Origin: Rhizobium sp. SSA_523
GTDB taxonomy: Bacteria; Pseudomonadota; Alphaproteobacteria; Rhizobiales; Rhizobiaceae
Length of the DNA stretch: 64,000 nucleotides
Assembly (NCBI RefSeq): GCF_030435705.1
Contig: NZ_CP129382.1
Location: 3,579,694-3,643,693 of the forward strand
Reading direction: 5' to 3'
A program made the position numbers and the translations under genes. The notes beneath the pieces are model-generated. The model had not been told where the DNA came from, made no database searches, and worked only from the letters and a program-made list of their open reading frames with translations. Numbering within the stretch: the first letter of the stretch is position 1; each line of letters opens with the position of its first letter. Positions 18,745 to 27,526 of this stretch are shown here, piece by piece.

Positions 18745-19449
18745 TCATCCCCCGAAAATCGTCCGGAAGAAATCCAGGCCGCGATCTTCGAAGGCGACGG
18801 TGCCCTGGCGGTTGCCGGGGCCGATGACGATCACCTTGGCGCCGATCTGGGCGCGATTGTAGAGGTGCTCGACATCCTTGTTCATCATGCGGATGCAGCC
18901 GGACGACATGTTGAGGCCGATCGTCCAGGGCTGGTTGGTGCCGTGGATGCGGAAGATCGTGTCGTGTCCGTTGCGATAGAGATACATGGCGCGCGCGCCG
19001 AGCGGGTTGTCGATGCCGCCCTTCTGCACCACCGGCAGGATATGCCCCTTGGCGGCTTCGCGGCGGCGCATTTCGGCCGGCGGGCGCCATTCCGGCCATT
19101 CCTGCTTGCGGCCGATCGACACGACGCCCGACCAGCCAAATCCCTCGCGCCCGACGCCCACGCCGTAGCGGGTCGCCCGGTTGGGCCCGTCGACGTAATA
19201 GAGGAACTTGTTATTCGTATCGATGATGATGGTGCCGGGCGCCTCATTGGTGCGGAAACGCACGACGCGGCGCTGGAACTTCTCGTCCGGCTCGCGGCGC
19301 TGGGCGACTGTGGTGACGTCCGTGCGCGCGATCTGCGGCAGCGCCGCGCGCTGGAACGCCTCAGCCGGCTGCGGCATCACGCCCGGCATGGCGAGCGCCG
19401 CCAGGGTCAAAACGATCAGTCCTGCATGTGCAATCCGTCTGCGTGGCAT
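18745..19449 (-). CDS. L,D-transpeptidase (YkuD domain), exported
   Basis: The 234-residue protein has an N-terminal signal peptide (MPRRRIAHAGLIVLTLAALA, cleavage near AEAF). The YkuD catalytic domain ends with IHGTNQPWTIG and SSGCIRM, giving the His and the nucleophilic Cys. Such enzymes make 3-3 peptidoglycan cross-links or attach proteins to the wall in the periplasm; Rhizobiales rely on them heavily. The ATG at 19449 places the signal peptide at the N-terminus. A second L,D-transpeptidase gene lies directly upstream on the same strand, probably an old duplication. Confidence 0.9.
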   Translation of the reverse strand: MPRRRIAHAGLIVLTLAALAMPGVMPQPAEAFQRAALPQIARTDVTTVAQRREPDEKFQRRVVRFRTNEAPGTIIIDTNNKFLYYVDGPNRATRYGVGVGREGFGWSGVVSIGRKQEWPEWRPPAEMRRREAAKGHILPVVQKGGIDNPLGARAMYLYRNGHDTIFRIHGTNQPWTIGLNMSSGCIRMMNKDVEHLYNRAQIGAKVIVIGPGNRQGTVAFEDRGLDFFRTIFGG

Positions 19450-19596
19450 TCCGGCCCCCTTGTCTTCGATGAAACGAGAGACGGAGGTTTCCCGGATTCC
19501 CGCAGGAATGCAAGCATCTTCGAAGAAAACGGAGTTCGGCATCGGAAGCAGGGTCCCGATGCCGTCACGGCCTGTCGCGCGAGGCGGCGGCAGCGA

Positions 19597-20430
19597 TCAC
19601 ATCACCACGACCTTGGTGCCGACATCGACGCGCTGGTAGAGGTCCGTCACATCTTCGTTGCGCATACGGATACAGCCGGAGGAGACCGCATTGCCGATCG
19701 TCCAGGGCGCATTGGTGCCATGGATGCGGTAGAGCGTCGACCCGAGATAGAGGGCGCGGGCACCCAGCGGATTTTCCGGTCCGCCTTCCATCTTGACCGG
19801 CAGGAAATGGCCCTTGGCGGCTTCGCGCGCAATCATCTCCTTCGGCGGATGCCAGCTTGGCCATTCCGCCTTGCGGGTCACGGTATGGGTTCCGGCCCAT
19901 TCGAAGCCCGGCTTGCCGACGCCGACGCCGTAGCGCCGCGCCTTGCCGCCTTCCATCACGAGGTAGAGGAAGCGATTATTGGTATCGATGATGATGGTGC
20001 CCGGCGCCCGATTGCTCTGGTAATCGACGATCTGCGGCAGGTATTGCGGATGCAGTTGCCCGCGGATGACGGGAACGCGCATGGCTGCCGTCTGAACGGG
20101 ACGCGGTGCGCGGGCCTGCGGCAGGATGGGCCGCGGAGCAAGGATTCGCGGACGATCCGGCGGAAAATCCGGCTGCGTGGCATCGCGGCGATAGGTTGGC
20201 CGTTCCTGCACCAGCGGCTGTGGGCGCGCCCGATAAAGAACGCGCGGCTCCGGCGGTCTTGCCCGGTAATTGTGAACCGGGCGCTGCTCGCGACCCAGCT
20301 GCAGGATCCAGGGGGCCGTGAGGTCCGGACTGACGACGACCGGCGGCCGTTCGCGATAGCGATCATTGGCCTCAGCGGACATAGACAATGCGGCCAGGAA
20401 GGTCGCGGCGATCAGCAGCATCTTTCTCAT
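19597..20430 (-). CDS. L,D-transpeptidase (YkuD domain), exported, with Pro/Arg-rich linker
   Basis: The 277-residue protein has a signal peptide (MRKMLLIAATFLAALSMSAEA). A disordered linker rich in Arg and Pro (about residues 25-115) follows, then a YkuD domain with IHGTNAPWTIGNAV and SSGCIRMRN. The linker could reach through peptidoglycan or bind it by charge. The ATG at 20430 was chosen for the signal peptide and has GGAGTGAG upstream. Catalytic domains of the two neighbouring genes are very similar (APGTIIIDTNN in both); the linkers are not. Confidence 0.9.
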   Translation of the reverse strand: MRKMLLIAATFLAALSMSAEANDRYRERPPVVVSPDLTAPWILQLGREQRPVHNYRARPPEPRVLYRARPQPLVQERPTYRRDATQPDFPPDRPRILAPRPILPQARAPRPVQTAAMRVPVIRGQLHPQYLPQIVDYQSNRAPGTIIIDTNNRFLYLVMEGGKARRYGVGVGKPGFEWAGTHTVTRKAEWPSWHPPKEMIAREAAKGHFLPVKMEGGPENPLGARALYLGSTLYRIHGTNAPWTIGNAVSSGCIRMRNEDVTDLYQRVDVGTKVVVM

Positions 20431-20649
20431 CGATGGCTCACTCCATGACAATGACATTTAGGGCGCGCGCGCCCACTCGCAAAGACCGTGCGCCGAACTG
20501 GCAAGAGAAAGGTAAATGCGGGACCGGGCAAATGCCGCTCTTGCCGGAAAGCTTTTCGCAAGGTTAATGCTCTGTTCGAAGACATGGTTGACGATGCGTT
20601 GAAATCCGCGTCGTGAATGCGGGATGGGCCGGGCGAGGGAGACGAGATC

Positions 20650-21276
20650 GTGCAATCAGGAGTGATCGAGGGTGCCGATGGCCGCTGCCGCTGTGCCTGG
20701 CACCAGGGCCTTGCCGATTACGAGCGCTATCATGATGAGGAATGGGGCCGTCCGGTGACAGACGACATCCGCCTCTTCGAAAAGATCTGCCTGGAAGGCT
20801 TTCAATCCGGCCTCTCCTGGCTGACCATCCTGCGCAAGCGGGACAATTTCCGCGCCGCCTTTGCAGGCTTCGATTTCGAAAAGGTCGCAGCCTTCACGGA
20901 CGAGGACGTGACCCGCTGCCTGGCCGATGCCGGCATCATCCGCCATCGCGGCAAGATCGTCTCCACCATCAACAATGCCAGACGGGCCATTGCCTTGCGG
21001 CAGGAATTCGGCTCGCTGGCGCAGTTCTTCTGGTCCTTTGAGCCGCAGCCGCAAGACCGTCCCGCGGTGATGGATCTCGAAACCTTGCGGGCCAATCCCA
21101 CCACGGCGGTCTCCATCCGCCTGTCGAAGGACCTGAAGAAGCGCGGCTGGACCTTTGTCGGCCCCACAACGGTCTATGCCTTCATGCAGGCTATGGGCCT
21201 CGTCAACGATCATCTGGACGGCTGCTATCTGCAGCCGGTCGTGGAGGCGCAACGGCAGGCTTTCGCGCGGCCCTGA
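20650..21276 (+). CDS. tag: DNA-3-methyladenine glycosylase I
   Basis: The 208-residue base-excision repair enzyme removes 3-methyladenine from alkylated DNA. The N-terminal RCRCAWHQG and C-terminal VNDHLDGCYL supply the Cys/His residues that bind structural zinc in Tag. The helix-hairpin-helix region and the conserved YHDEEWGRP, FQSGLSWLTILRKR and GPTTVYAFMQAMGLVN blocks are clear. The start is a GTG at 20650 after GGGAGA; the exact start is uncertain because several GTG codons are near. Confidence 0.93.
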   Translation: MQSGVIEGADGRCRCAWHQGLADYERYHDEEWGRPVTDDIRLFEKICLEGFQSGLSWLTILRKRDNFRAAFAGFDFEKVAAFTDEDVTRCLADAGIIRHRGKIVSTINNARRAIALRQEFGSLAQFFWSFEPQPQDRPAVMDLETLRANPTTAVSIRLSKDLKKRGWTFVGPTTVYAFMQAMGLVNDHLDGCYLQPVVEAQRQAFARP

Positions 21277-21328
21277 ACCAGCGGCTCCAAACACGCGGCC
21301 CTGAACGAGTGGCATCGACGGGCTGGCG

Positions 21329-21472
21329 TCAGTCGATGCTGAGCGCCAGCACGCGGCTGATTTCCGTCAGCGCGCGGCCGGATTGCGCTTTCCAGGTGTT
21401 GAAGGCCGCCTGTATCGCCGTCTCGCCTTTGCGCCTCACCGCGAGCGACCAGATTTCGTCGAAACTGCGCAT
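21329..21472 (-). CDS. 47-residue ORF coupled to the HAD gene
   Basis: The ATG overlaps the HAD gene stop (TGATG), so translation could be coupled. The peptide begins MRSFDEIWSLAVRRKGETAI. That start resembles, from memory, the N-terminus of a second group of alphaproteobacterial 3-methyladenine glycosylases of about 220 residues, but only 47 residues remain before the stop and tag lies about 50 bases further on the other strand. It could be a degraded remnant or a genuine small protein. Confidence 0.4.
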   Translation of the reverse strand: MRSFDEIWSLAVRRKGETAIQAAFNTWKAQSGRALTEISRVLALSID

Positions 21473-22188
21473 CACGGCCTTCCGCCACAAATCTCGTCGA
21501 TCAGCGGCGCAATCCCGGAAAGATCGGCGATTTCGCGGAAGCGCGGCGCCTCGGCCGGCTTTTCCACATGCTCCAGCACCCAGGTCAGGTCGTGCGGCAC
21601 AAGCACGCCCCAGGCGCCCGAGGCCAGCGCCGGCACCACATCCGATTTCAGGGAATTGCCGATCATCATCGCCTGTTCGGGTCCCTCGCCATGCTGGAGG
21701 AAGATCCGCCGATAGGTGGTGGCCGTCTTGTCGGACACGATTTCCACGGCATCGAAATATTCCCCGAGACCCGATTGCGCCAGCTTGCGCTCCTGGTCGA
21801 ACAGGTCGCCTTTGGTGATCAGAACCAGGAAGTAATGGCCGCACAGGGCTTCCAGCGCCTCGCGCGCATGCGGAAGACATTCCACCGGATGCGAGAGAAG
21901 CTCGCGGCCGATGGCGAGGATCTTGCCGATCACCTCCGCCGGAGCCTTTCCCTCGGTCACCTCGAGGGCGGTCTCGATCATCGACAGGGTGAACCCCTTG
22001 ATGCCGAACCCGTAGAAGGCGAGATTGCGCTTCTCCGCCTCGAGCAACCGTTCCGAGACATGCGTGCCCTCGGCAAACTCCGCCAGGAGATCGCGAAAAT
22101 GCGCTTCGGTCAGCTTGTAATACTGCTCGTTCTGCCAGAGCGTGTCATCGGCATCAAAGCCGATAAGGGTCAAGGGACGCAGGGTCAT
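21472..22188 (-). CDS. HAD-superfamily hydrolase
   Basis: The 238-residue protein has the HAD motifs: I is FDADDTLW near residue 10, II is LVLITKGD near residue 120, and III/IV is MMIGNSLKSDVVPALASGAWG near residue 175. An inserted helical cap lies at about residues 25-100. It is probably a cytosolic phosphatase, substrate unknown. It shares a region with tag, with which it is convergent. Confidence 0.85.
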   Translation of the reverse strand: MTLRPLTLIGFDADDTLWQNEQYYKLTEAHFRDLLAEFAEGTHVSERLLEAEKRNLAFYGFGIKGFTLSMIETALEVTEGKAPAEVIGKILAIGRELLSHPVECLPHAREALEALCGHYFLVLITKGDLFDQERKLAQSGLGEYFDAVEIVSDKTATTYRRIFLQHGEGPEQAMMIGNSLKSDVVPALASGAWGVLVPHDLTWVLEHVEKPAEAPRFREIADLSGIAPLIDEICGGRP

Positions 22189-22240
22189 GACGGGCCTCTC
22201 CTCTCCTTGCGATATCAGCCTTTACCCTAATCTTCCGATG

Positions 22241-22278
22241 CGGCAATGCAATGGCGCGGCCGCGCCATTGCATTGCCG
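22241..22278. repeat. 38-bp perfect palindrome
   Basis: CGGCAATGCAATGGCGCG, then GC, then CGCGCCATTGCATTGCCG: 19 bases are followed by their exact reverse complement with no spacer. It lies between the DUF305 stop and the HAD start, both on the minus strand. As RNA it would form a very stable hairpin and could stop transcription from the DUF305 side, though no T run follows. Confidence 0.9.
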
Positions 22279-22289
22279 TCATTGTCCCG

Positions 22290-22685
22290 TCACTGGCCGT
22301 GTTCGGCAAGCCAGGCGCGCATCATGGCGATCTCGCCCTCCTGGGCGCTGATGACCTCCTGCGCCAGTTTTCGGAGCTCCGGATCCTTGCCATGCGCGAG
22401 CTCGATTTTCGCCATGTCGATCGCCCCCTGGTGATGCGGGATCATCGATCGGACGAAGTCGACATCCGGATTGCCGGAATAGGCGATGGCCATGTCGGCA
22501 TGCATTTTCTTGTTCGCCGCTTCGAATGCCTGTGTCGAAGGTGACGCTGTCGTGTTCGCCTGCGCCCCATGCATTGCATGGCTGCCGCCCGGCATGGCTT
22601 TGGGCGCGCTGCTGTCCTGGGCAGTGGCGGGCAGGGCAAGAAGACTGGCGGCCAGAAAGGCAGCCGAAAGGGTTTTGGCGGTCAT
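22290..22685 (-). CDS. DUF305 family secreted protein
   Basis: The 131-residue protein has a signal peptide (MTAKTLSAAFLAASLLALPATA) and one DUF305 domain. The signature is SMIPHHQGAIDMAK at about residues 80-93, with a conserved Asp/His cluster including KKMHADMAIA. DUF305 proteins are periplasmic and often lie near copper or other metal-resistance genes; the reaction is unknown. A His/Met-rich stretch (GGSHAMHG) sits just after the signal peptide. The Cys-rich gene 49 bases upstream is likely cotranscribed. Confidence 0.82.
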   Translation of the reverse strand: MTAKTLSAAFLAASLLALPATAQDSSAPKAMPGGSHAMHGAQANTTASPSTQAFEAANKKMHADMAIAYSGNPDVDFVRSMIPHHQGAIDMAKIELAHGKDPELRKLAQEVISAQEGEIAMMRAWLAEHGQ

Positions 22686-22734
22686 GGGTCTCTCCCGTTG
22701 TGACGCAATTGAGAAGAAAGTGCCGTCTTGCGCG

Positions 22735-23229
22735 TCAAACGCGGGGAGGGGGATCGACTGGACCGGGTGCCAAGCCGGCCATGGGCGAAACAGCAAGGCG
22801 AGCCGGACGATCGGCCGTCGCCGGACGGAATGGCGTGAGCATCAACGCCGGGACAAGGGATGTGCAGGCGGCACAGAGGCTCATGGCGCAGGCGGGTTTC
22901 GCCGGCTTGTCGGCGCAATTCTGACAGGCCGGTGCCGTCTTGATGTCCCCCAAGCCGGTTCCGGACAAATGTCCCGCGGTTTTCCGACCAGAACCTGCGT
23001 CAGAACAACACACGAAGCGGACGAAGCGTTGGGCGGCCAATGCAAGCCTGCTTCGGTCATGCGCGCCTTCGCTCATCTGCGGGTGACCGGATCGTGCGAG
23101 CGAATGCGGCATCGCCTCCAGCACGGGCGCAGGACCGGAATGGTCGTGCGGCCCTGACAGCGCAAGCGCCGGCATCAGGCTGGAAAACAGCCAGGCGATG
23201 AGGGCGATGAGGAAGGCGAAGCGGCGCAT
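22735..23229 (-). CDS. Cys-rich exported protein, DUF2946-like
   Basis: The 164-residue protein has an N-terminal hydrophobic signal (RRFAFLIALIAWLFSSLMPAL) followed by an HDHSG stretch. A cysteine cluster lies late in the protein (VCCSDAG, ACQNCADK, CAMSLCAACT), and it ends APGPVDPPPR, an ending seen in DUF2946-type proteins. Cys/His content and the DUF305 neighbour suggest metal handling in the envelope, but this is inference and no metal gene is in view. Confidence 0.55.
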   Translation of the reverse strand: MRRFAFLIALIAWLFSSLMPALALSGPHDHSGPAPVLEAMPHSLARSGHPQMSEGAHDRSRLALAAQRFVRFVCCSDAGSGRKTAGHLSGTGLGDIKTAPACQNCADKPAKPACAMSLCAACTSLVPALMLTPFRPATADRPARLAVSPMAGLAPGPVDPPPRV

Positions 23230-23275
23230 GGCCTGAAGATGACCCCGCTTTGACGGAAAATCCAGTGAAATTCCG

Positions 23276-24031
23276 TTACCCTGCGATCACGCGGTGCACC
23301 GCCTGATAATCGCCTGTTCCCTCGCCAAAGGGCACGACGGGCCAATCCCAGGAGGTGCGATGCGCCGGCATGGCCATGCCAGCCAGAAGATCGTCCTCCT
23401 CCATCACCCGGCCCTGCCGGTCGCTCACGCGATAGGCCACGTCGGTGATCAGGCACGTATGGCAGGGCAGGCCGCAAAGCCCTTCCAGATGCGCCTTGAT
23501 CAGCACCGGCAATATGTCCGCCTGGCGTTCCAGGCCGCCCTCGCGCGCCAGCCGGGCGCGCGCAGCGACGCCGATCTGCGACAGGATATTGGCCGAAACG
23601 ACCAGATCGAGATAGGGAACCTGACGAAGGAACGCCAAAGGTTCCGGTGTCTGGCCGGCGCTTACCGCGGTAAAGCCGGACAGGTCCCGATGGATCAGCC
23701 GCGTATTGCGCAGGCCTTTGGCGGCAAGCCACAGGCGCACGCTTGCAAGATGCACGAGATCGACCAGCACCACCGTGTCGAAGGCCTTTGACAGGGCCTG
23801 GATCGGCACGTCGCGCAAGAGGCCGGAGCCCAGCACCACGGCGGTGCGTCGCTCCCGCAGGGTCTTCACCGTCTCCAGCACCTGCGCCTGGCTGTTTGCC
23901 TCATGCTCCGCCCAGGCTTTGGCGCAACGCCTGGCGCGGGCCGACAGGCTGACGGAAGAGGCAATGTGCGGACGAAAGGCGGCAGGCGTCAGCGGCAGGC
24001 TTGCGGCGTAGTCAAGAGCTTCGAGGATCAC
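23276..24031 (-). CDS. Uncharacterised protein with methyltransferase-like Rossmann features
   Basis: The 251-residue protein starts at a GTG that overlaps the stop of the RelE-like toxin gene by four bases (GTGA). Residues from about 75 look like a Rossmann fold: TAVVLGSGLLRDVP, then TVVLVDLVHLASVRL, and later YLDLVVSANILSQIG. This is the spacing of motifs I, II and IV in SAM-dependent methyltransferases. A cluster GLCGLPCHTCLITD adds three Cys residues. I do not recognise a named family and cannot prove SAM binding. Confidence 0.65.
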   Translation of the reverse strand: MILEALDYAASLPLTPAAFRPHIASSVSLSARARRCAKAWAEHEANSQAQVLETVKTLRERRTAVVLGSGLLRDVPIQALSKAFDTVVLVDLVHLASVRLWLAAKGLRNTRLIHRDLSGFTAVSAGQTPEPLAFLRQVPYLDLVVSANILSQIGVAARARLAREGGLERQADILPVLIKAHLEGLCGLPCHTCLITDVAYRVSDRQGRVMEEDDLLAGMAMPAHRTSWDWPVVPFGEGTGDYQAVHRVIAG

Positions 24032-24297
24032 CGGTAAATCTCGCGGCGATGGCCGACCTCGACGACGAGCACGATCAGCTTCTTGTCCTTGATCTCGCAG
24101 ATGATGCGGTAATCGCCCACCTTGTAGCGCCACAAATGGGCAAATTTGGTTCCCTGCATGGCAAGGCCTGCGTCACGCGGATTGTCGAGCGGTTTGATCC
24201 GCTCGTGAAGGTAATCCCGGACGCGGCGCGCCTCGCGGTCTCCCATCTTCTGGAGTTGCTTGATTGCCTTGGTGTCGAACTCAATCGTCCAGGCCAA
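24028..24297 (-). CDS. RelE/ParE-family toxin
   Basis: The 89-residue protein has the RelE fold pattern: AWTIEFDTKAIKQLQKM, a central RVRDYLHERI helix, WRYKVGDYRIICEI and the end VEVGHRREIYR. The basic residues of the last two blocks are those used by RelE toxins for ribosome-dependent mRNA cleavage. The start is a TTG at 24297 inside the antitoxin gene (17-base overlap) with GGAG seven bases before it. Longer upstream reading of the frame gives no family-like sequence. Confidence 0.85.
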   Translation of the reverse strand: MAWTIEFDTKAIKQLQKMGDREARRVRDYLHERIKPLDNPRDAGLAMQGTKFAHLWRYKVGDYRIICEIKDKKLIVLVVEVGHRREIYR

Positions 24298-24514
24298 GTT
24301 CGCGCTCCATTTCTTCCCAGGTGTAGGTTCTGCTTTCGCCGCGCGCCCGCGCCTCCAGCACCTCCTTGGCACGCTCGAAGAAATAGGCGTCTTCCAGCTT
24401 TTCCTCGATAAGGTCGAGAATATAAGTGTCCAGCTCTGCGCCAGCCTCTGTCGCGTGTTTCAGCGCCAGGCGGTGCATGTTTTCCGGCATGTCCAATGTA
24501 ACGCGTTTGTTCAT
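24281..24514 (-). CDS. Antitoxin partner of the RelE-like toxin
   Basis: This 77-residue acidic protein starts MNKRVTLDMPENMHRLALKH, which resembles a ribbon-helix-helix DNA-binding N-terminus. An acidic, probably disordered C-terminus (TWEEMERELGLDD) would wrap the toxin. The gene precedes and overlaps the toxin gene, the standard type II order, and likely represses its own promoter. The promoter should lie in the spacer to hisS. Confidence 0.8.
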   Translation of the reverse strand: MNKRVTLDMPENMHRLALKHATEAGAELDTYILDLIEEKLEDAYFFERAKEVLEARARGESRTYTWEEMERELGLDD

Positions 24515-24658
24515 GGCGTGGCCCTTGTCGTTTGCGGCTTTATACCATCCGGCATGTCTCTTCGCCAGCCTTCACCCTTGCCGCGTCTGGCGTGATCCTC
24601 TAAGAAACCGCTCAAAATCCCGGCCTTTTTCCATGGGCCGGCGGCAAGGAAGATCATC

Positions 24659-26179
24659 ATGAGCGACAAGAGACAAAAACCGCAGAAACTCAGGGCCCGC
24701 CTGCCGCGCGGCTTCGTCGATCGCACTGCCGCCGATATCCATGCCACCAATGAAATGGTCGCCAAGATCCGCGCCGTCTACGAGCATTACGGCTTCGACC
24801 CGATCGAGACGCCGCTCTTCGAATATACCGATGCGCTGGGCAAGTTCCTGCCCGACAGCGACAGGCCGAACGAGGGCGTGTTCTCGCTGCAGGACGATGA
24901 CGAGCAGTGGATGTCTGCTCGTTATGATTTGACGGCACCGCTGGCGCGCCATGTGGCGGAGAATTTCAACGAGATCCAGCTGCCTTACCGCACCTATCGC
25001 GCCGGCTATGTCTTTCGCAACGAAAAGCCGGGTCCCGGCCGCTTCCGCCAGTTCATGCAGTTCGATGCCGACACTGTCGGGGCGCCGGGCGTGCAGGCGG
25101 ATGCCGAAATGTGCATGATGATGGCTGATACGCTGGAAGCGCTCGGCATCAGACGCGGGGACTACGTGATCCGGGTGAACAACCGCAAGGTTCTGGATGG
25201 CGTGATGGAAGCCATTGGGCTTGGCGGCGAGGAGAATTCCGGGCGGCGCTTGAGCGTTTTGCGGGCGATCGACAAGCTCGACAAGTTCGGTCCGGAAGGG
25301 GTGAAGCTTCTGCTGGGCGAAGGCCGCAAGGACGAGAGCGGAGACTTCACCAAGGGTGCAGGGCTGGGCGAGGAGCAGATCCAGAAGGTCCTGTTCTTCG
25401 TCGGCATTCAGGATTACGCGCAAAGCGCTGAAGAGTTGGCGGCTCTGGTCGCCGGCACATCGCGCGGCGAAGAAGGCGTCGACGAACTCAACATGATCGG
25501 CGCGCTGGTGGCCGGCGCCGGCTACGACGCCTCCCGCATCAAGATCGACCCCTCGGTCGTGCGCGGCCTGGAATATTACACCGGGCCGGTCTACGAGGCC
25601 GAACTGACCTTCGACGTGACCAATGAAAAGGGCGAAAAGGTCGTCTTCGGCTCGGTCGGCGGCGGCGGTCGATATGACGGTCTCGTGTCACGCTTCATGG
25701 GCCAACCCGTTCCAGCCACAGGCTTCTCCATCGGCGTGTCGCGCCTGATGACGGCCTTGAAAAACCTCGGCAAGCTGGGACAGGACGAGGTTCTGGCACC
25801 GGTTCTCGTCACCGTCATGGATGGCGATATCGAGGCCATGGGGCGTTATCAGCGTTTCACCCAGGACCTGCGCAAGGCCGGCATCCGCGCCGAGATGTAT
25901 CAGGGCAACTGGAAGAAATTCGGCAATCAGCTGAAATATGCCGATCGGCGCGGCTCGCCGATTGCAATCATCCAGGGCGGTGACGAGCGCGAACAGGGTG
26001 TCGTGCAGATCAAGGACCTGATCGAGGGCAAGCGGCTTTCCGGCGAGATCACCGACAACACGCAATGGCGGGAGGCGCGCGTCGCCCAGGTCGTGGTGCC
26101 GGAAGCGGAGCTGGTGGACAAGGTGAAGGAAATCCTGGCGCATCAGGCGGAAGACCGCCGCCGGGAAAAGGGTGTTTGA
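24659..26179 (+). CDS. hisS: Histidyl-tRNA synthetase
   Basis: This 506-residue class II synthetase charges tRNA-His. Class II motifs are visible: [11 protein letters not shown] (motif 1), [27 protein letters not shown] (motif 2, with its catalytic Arg), and GFSIGVSRL (motif 3). The HisRS-specific [12 protein letters not shown] is near residue 302, and an anticodon-binding domain follows from about 380. It is longer than E. coli HisRS, as in other alphaproteobacteria. A CCGGCC/GGCCGG hairpin lies just before the start at about 24630-24650. Confidence 0.95.
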   Translation: MSDKRQKPQKLRARLPRGFVDRTAADIHATNEMVAKIRAVYEHYGFDPIETPLFEYTDALGKFLPDSDRPNEGVFSLQDDDEQWMSARYDLTAPLARHVAENFNEIQLPYRTYRAGYVFRNEKPGPGRFRQFMQFDADTVGAPGVQADAEMCMMMADTLEALGIRRGDYVIRVNNRKVLDGVMEAIGLGGEENSGRRLSVLRAIDKLDKFGPEGVKLLLGEGRKDESGDFTKGAGLGEEQIQKVLFFVGIQDYAQSAEELAALVAGTSRGEEGVDELNMIGALVAGAGYDASRIKIDPSVVRGLEYYTGPVYEAELTFDVTNEKGEKVVFGSVGGGGRYDGLVSRFMGQPVPATGFSIGVSRLMTALKNLGKLGQDEVLAPVLVTVMDGDIEAMGRYQRFTQDLRKAGIRAEMYQGNWKKFGNQLKYADRRGSPIAIIQGGDEREQGVVQIKDLIEGKRLSGEITDNTQWREARVAQVVVPEAELVDKVKEILAHQAEDRRREKGV

Positions 26180-26194
26180 TTGCATGCCTGTGGT

Positions 26195-26330
26195 TTACCC
26201 CCCTCTGCCCTGCCGGGCATCTCCCCCTCAAGGGGGGAGATCGACTCGTGGTGAGCGCCGCATTCTCCCGCTGATCTTCCTTCCTGAGGGGGAGATGTCA
26301 CGACGTGACAAAGGGGGGTATTTCCCAGGA
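26195..26330. repeat. Palindromic intergenic repeats between hisS and hisZ
   Basis: The spacer holds ATCTCCCCCTCAAGGGGGGAGAT at 26219-26241, a near-perfect palindrome, and TGTCACGACGTGACA near 26296-26310, a perfect 6-bp repeat around a three-base loop. A CTGAGGGGGAGA segment lies between. These resemble the mosaic palindromic elements common in rhizobial spacers. Confidence 0.6.
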
Positions 26331-26341
26331 GGCACACCGTC

Positions 26342-27526
26342 ATGCCCCTGATCGACATGCCCGATTTCGCCCCGGCGATCCTGGCGGAATTTTCCCGCCG
26401 CAACACCACGCGTGTCGATACGCCGGTCATCCAGCCAGCCGAGCCCTTCCTGGACATGGCGGGAGAGGACCTGCGTCGCCGCATCTTCCTGACGGAGAAC
26501 GAGCGGGGGGCCAGCCTCTGCCTGCGTCCGGAATTCACCATTCCCGTCTGCCTTCGCCATATCGAGACGGTCACAGGCACGCCGAAGCGCTATGCCTATC
26601 TGGGCGAGGTCTTCCGCCAGCGCCGCGAAGGCGCCAATGAATTCTACCAGGCGGGCCTGGAGGATCTCGGCGATACCGATGCGGCCGGCGCCGATGCCCG
26701 CGTCATCGCCGATGCGCTGGCCTGCCTCGATACGGTCCTGCCGGGCCGCAGCTTTGCCGTCACCATCGGCGATCAGGCCGTCTTCGAAGCGGTGGTGGCA
26801 GCGCTCGGCCTGCCCACCGGCTGGCAGCGCCGCCTCGTGCGCGCCTTCGGCCAGACGGATGTGCTGGAGGCGATCATCGCGCGCCTGGCGCGGCCGGAGC
26901 CGGTGGCGGGCCTTCCGCCGGAGGTCGAGATCCTGCTGGAGGCGGGAGATGATGTGGCGCTCTGCGCCCATCTGCGCGACGAGATGGAGCGCACCGGCAC
27001 GCTCACCAATGCCAGCCGCACGCCGGAAGAGATCGTCCGGCGGCTGAAGGAGAAGCGGTTGCTGGCCGGCGCCTCGCTCGATGCCGCAAAGCTCGATGCC
27101 CTGAAGGAATTCCTCTCCATCAATGTTTCGCTGCGCTATGCGCCGGGCGTGCTGGCCGATTTCGCCCGCTCCGCCAGCCTGCCGTTGAAGGCGGCGATCG
27201 AAGGCTTCGATGCGCGGGTTGCCGCCTTGCAGAATGCCGGCGCGGCGCTTGCCGATATCACCTGGCGGGCCGCCTTCGGGCGTCCGCTCGATTATTACAC
27301 CGGCCTCGTCTTCGAGGTGACCGTGCGCGGCGAGCATGATGTGCTGGTCGGGGGCGGGCGCTATGACCGCATGCTGACCCTGCTCGGCGCCAGGGATCAC
27401 ATTCCCGCCGTCGGCTTTTCGATGTGGCTGGACCGGATCGAGAAGGCCAAGGATGCCGCGGCCGGCCGGCAGGCGGATACCGGTCTGCATAGGCCGATTC
27501 CGCGCAAGAGCGGAGACCTGCGATGA
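26342..27526 (+). CDS. hisZ: ATP phosphoribosyltransferase regulatory subunit HisZ
   Basis: This 394-residue HisRS paralogue lacks tRNA charging and joins HisG to form the active first enzyme of histidine synthesis. Class II-like parts are clear: [35 protein letters not shown] and [15 protein letters not shown], with the end [13 protein letters not shown]. It lacks a C-terminal anticodon-binding domain. The stop overlaps hisG by four bases (ATGA), so the two subunits are translated together. Confidence 0.93.
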   Translation: MPLIDMPDFAPAILAEFSRRNTTRVDTPVIQPAEPFLDMAGEDLRRRIFLTENERGASLCLRPEFTIPVCLRHIETVTGTPKRYAYLGEVFRQRREGANEFYQAGLEDLGDTDAAGADARVIADALACLDTVLPGRSFAVTIGDQAVFEAVVAALGLPTGWQRRLVRAFGQTDVLEAIIARLARPEPVAGLPPEVEILLEAGDDVALCAHLRDEMERTGTLTNASRTPEEIVRRLKEKRLLAGASLDAAKLDALKEFLSINVSLRYAPGVLADFARSASLPLKAAIEGFDARVAALQNAGAALADITWRAAFGRPLDYYTGLVFEVTVRGEHDVLVGGGRYDRMLTLLGARDHIPAVGFSMWLDRIEKAKDAAAGRQADTGLHRPIPRKSGDLR

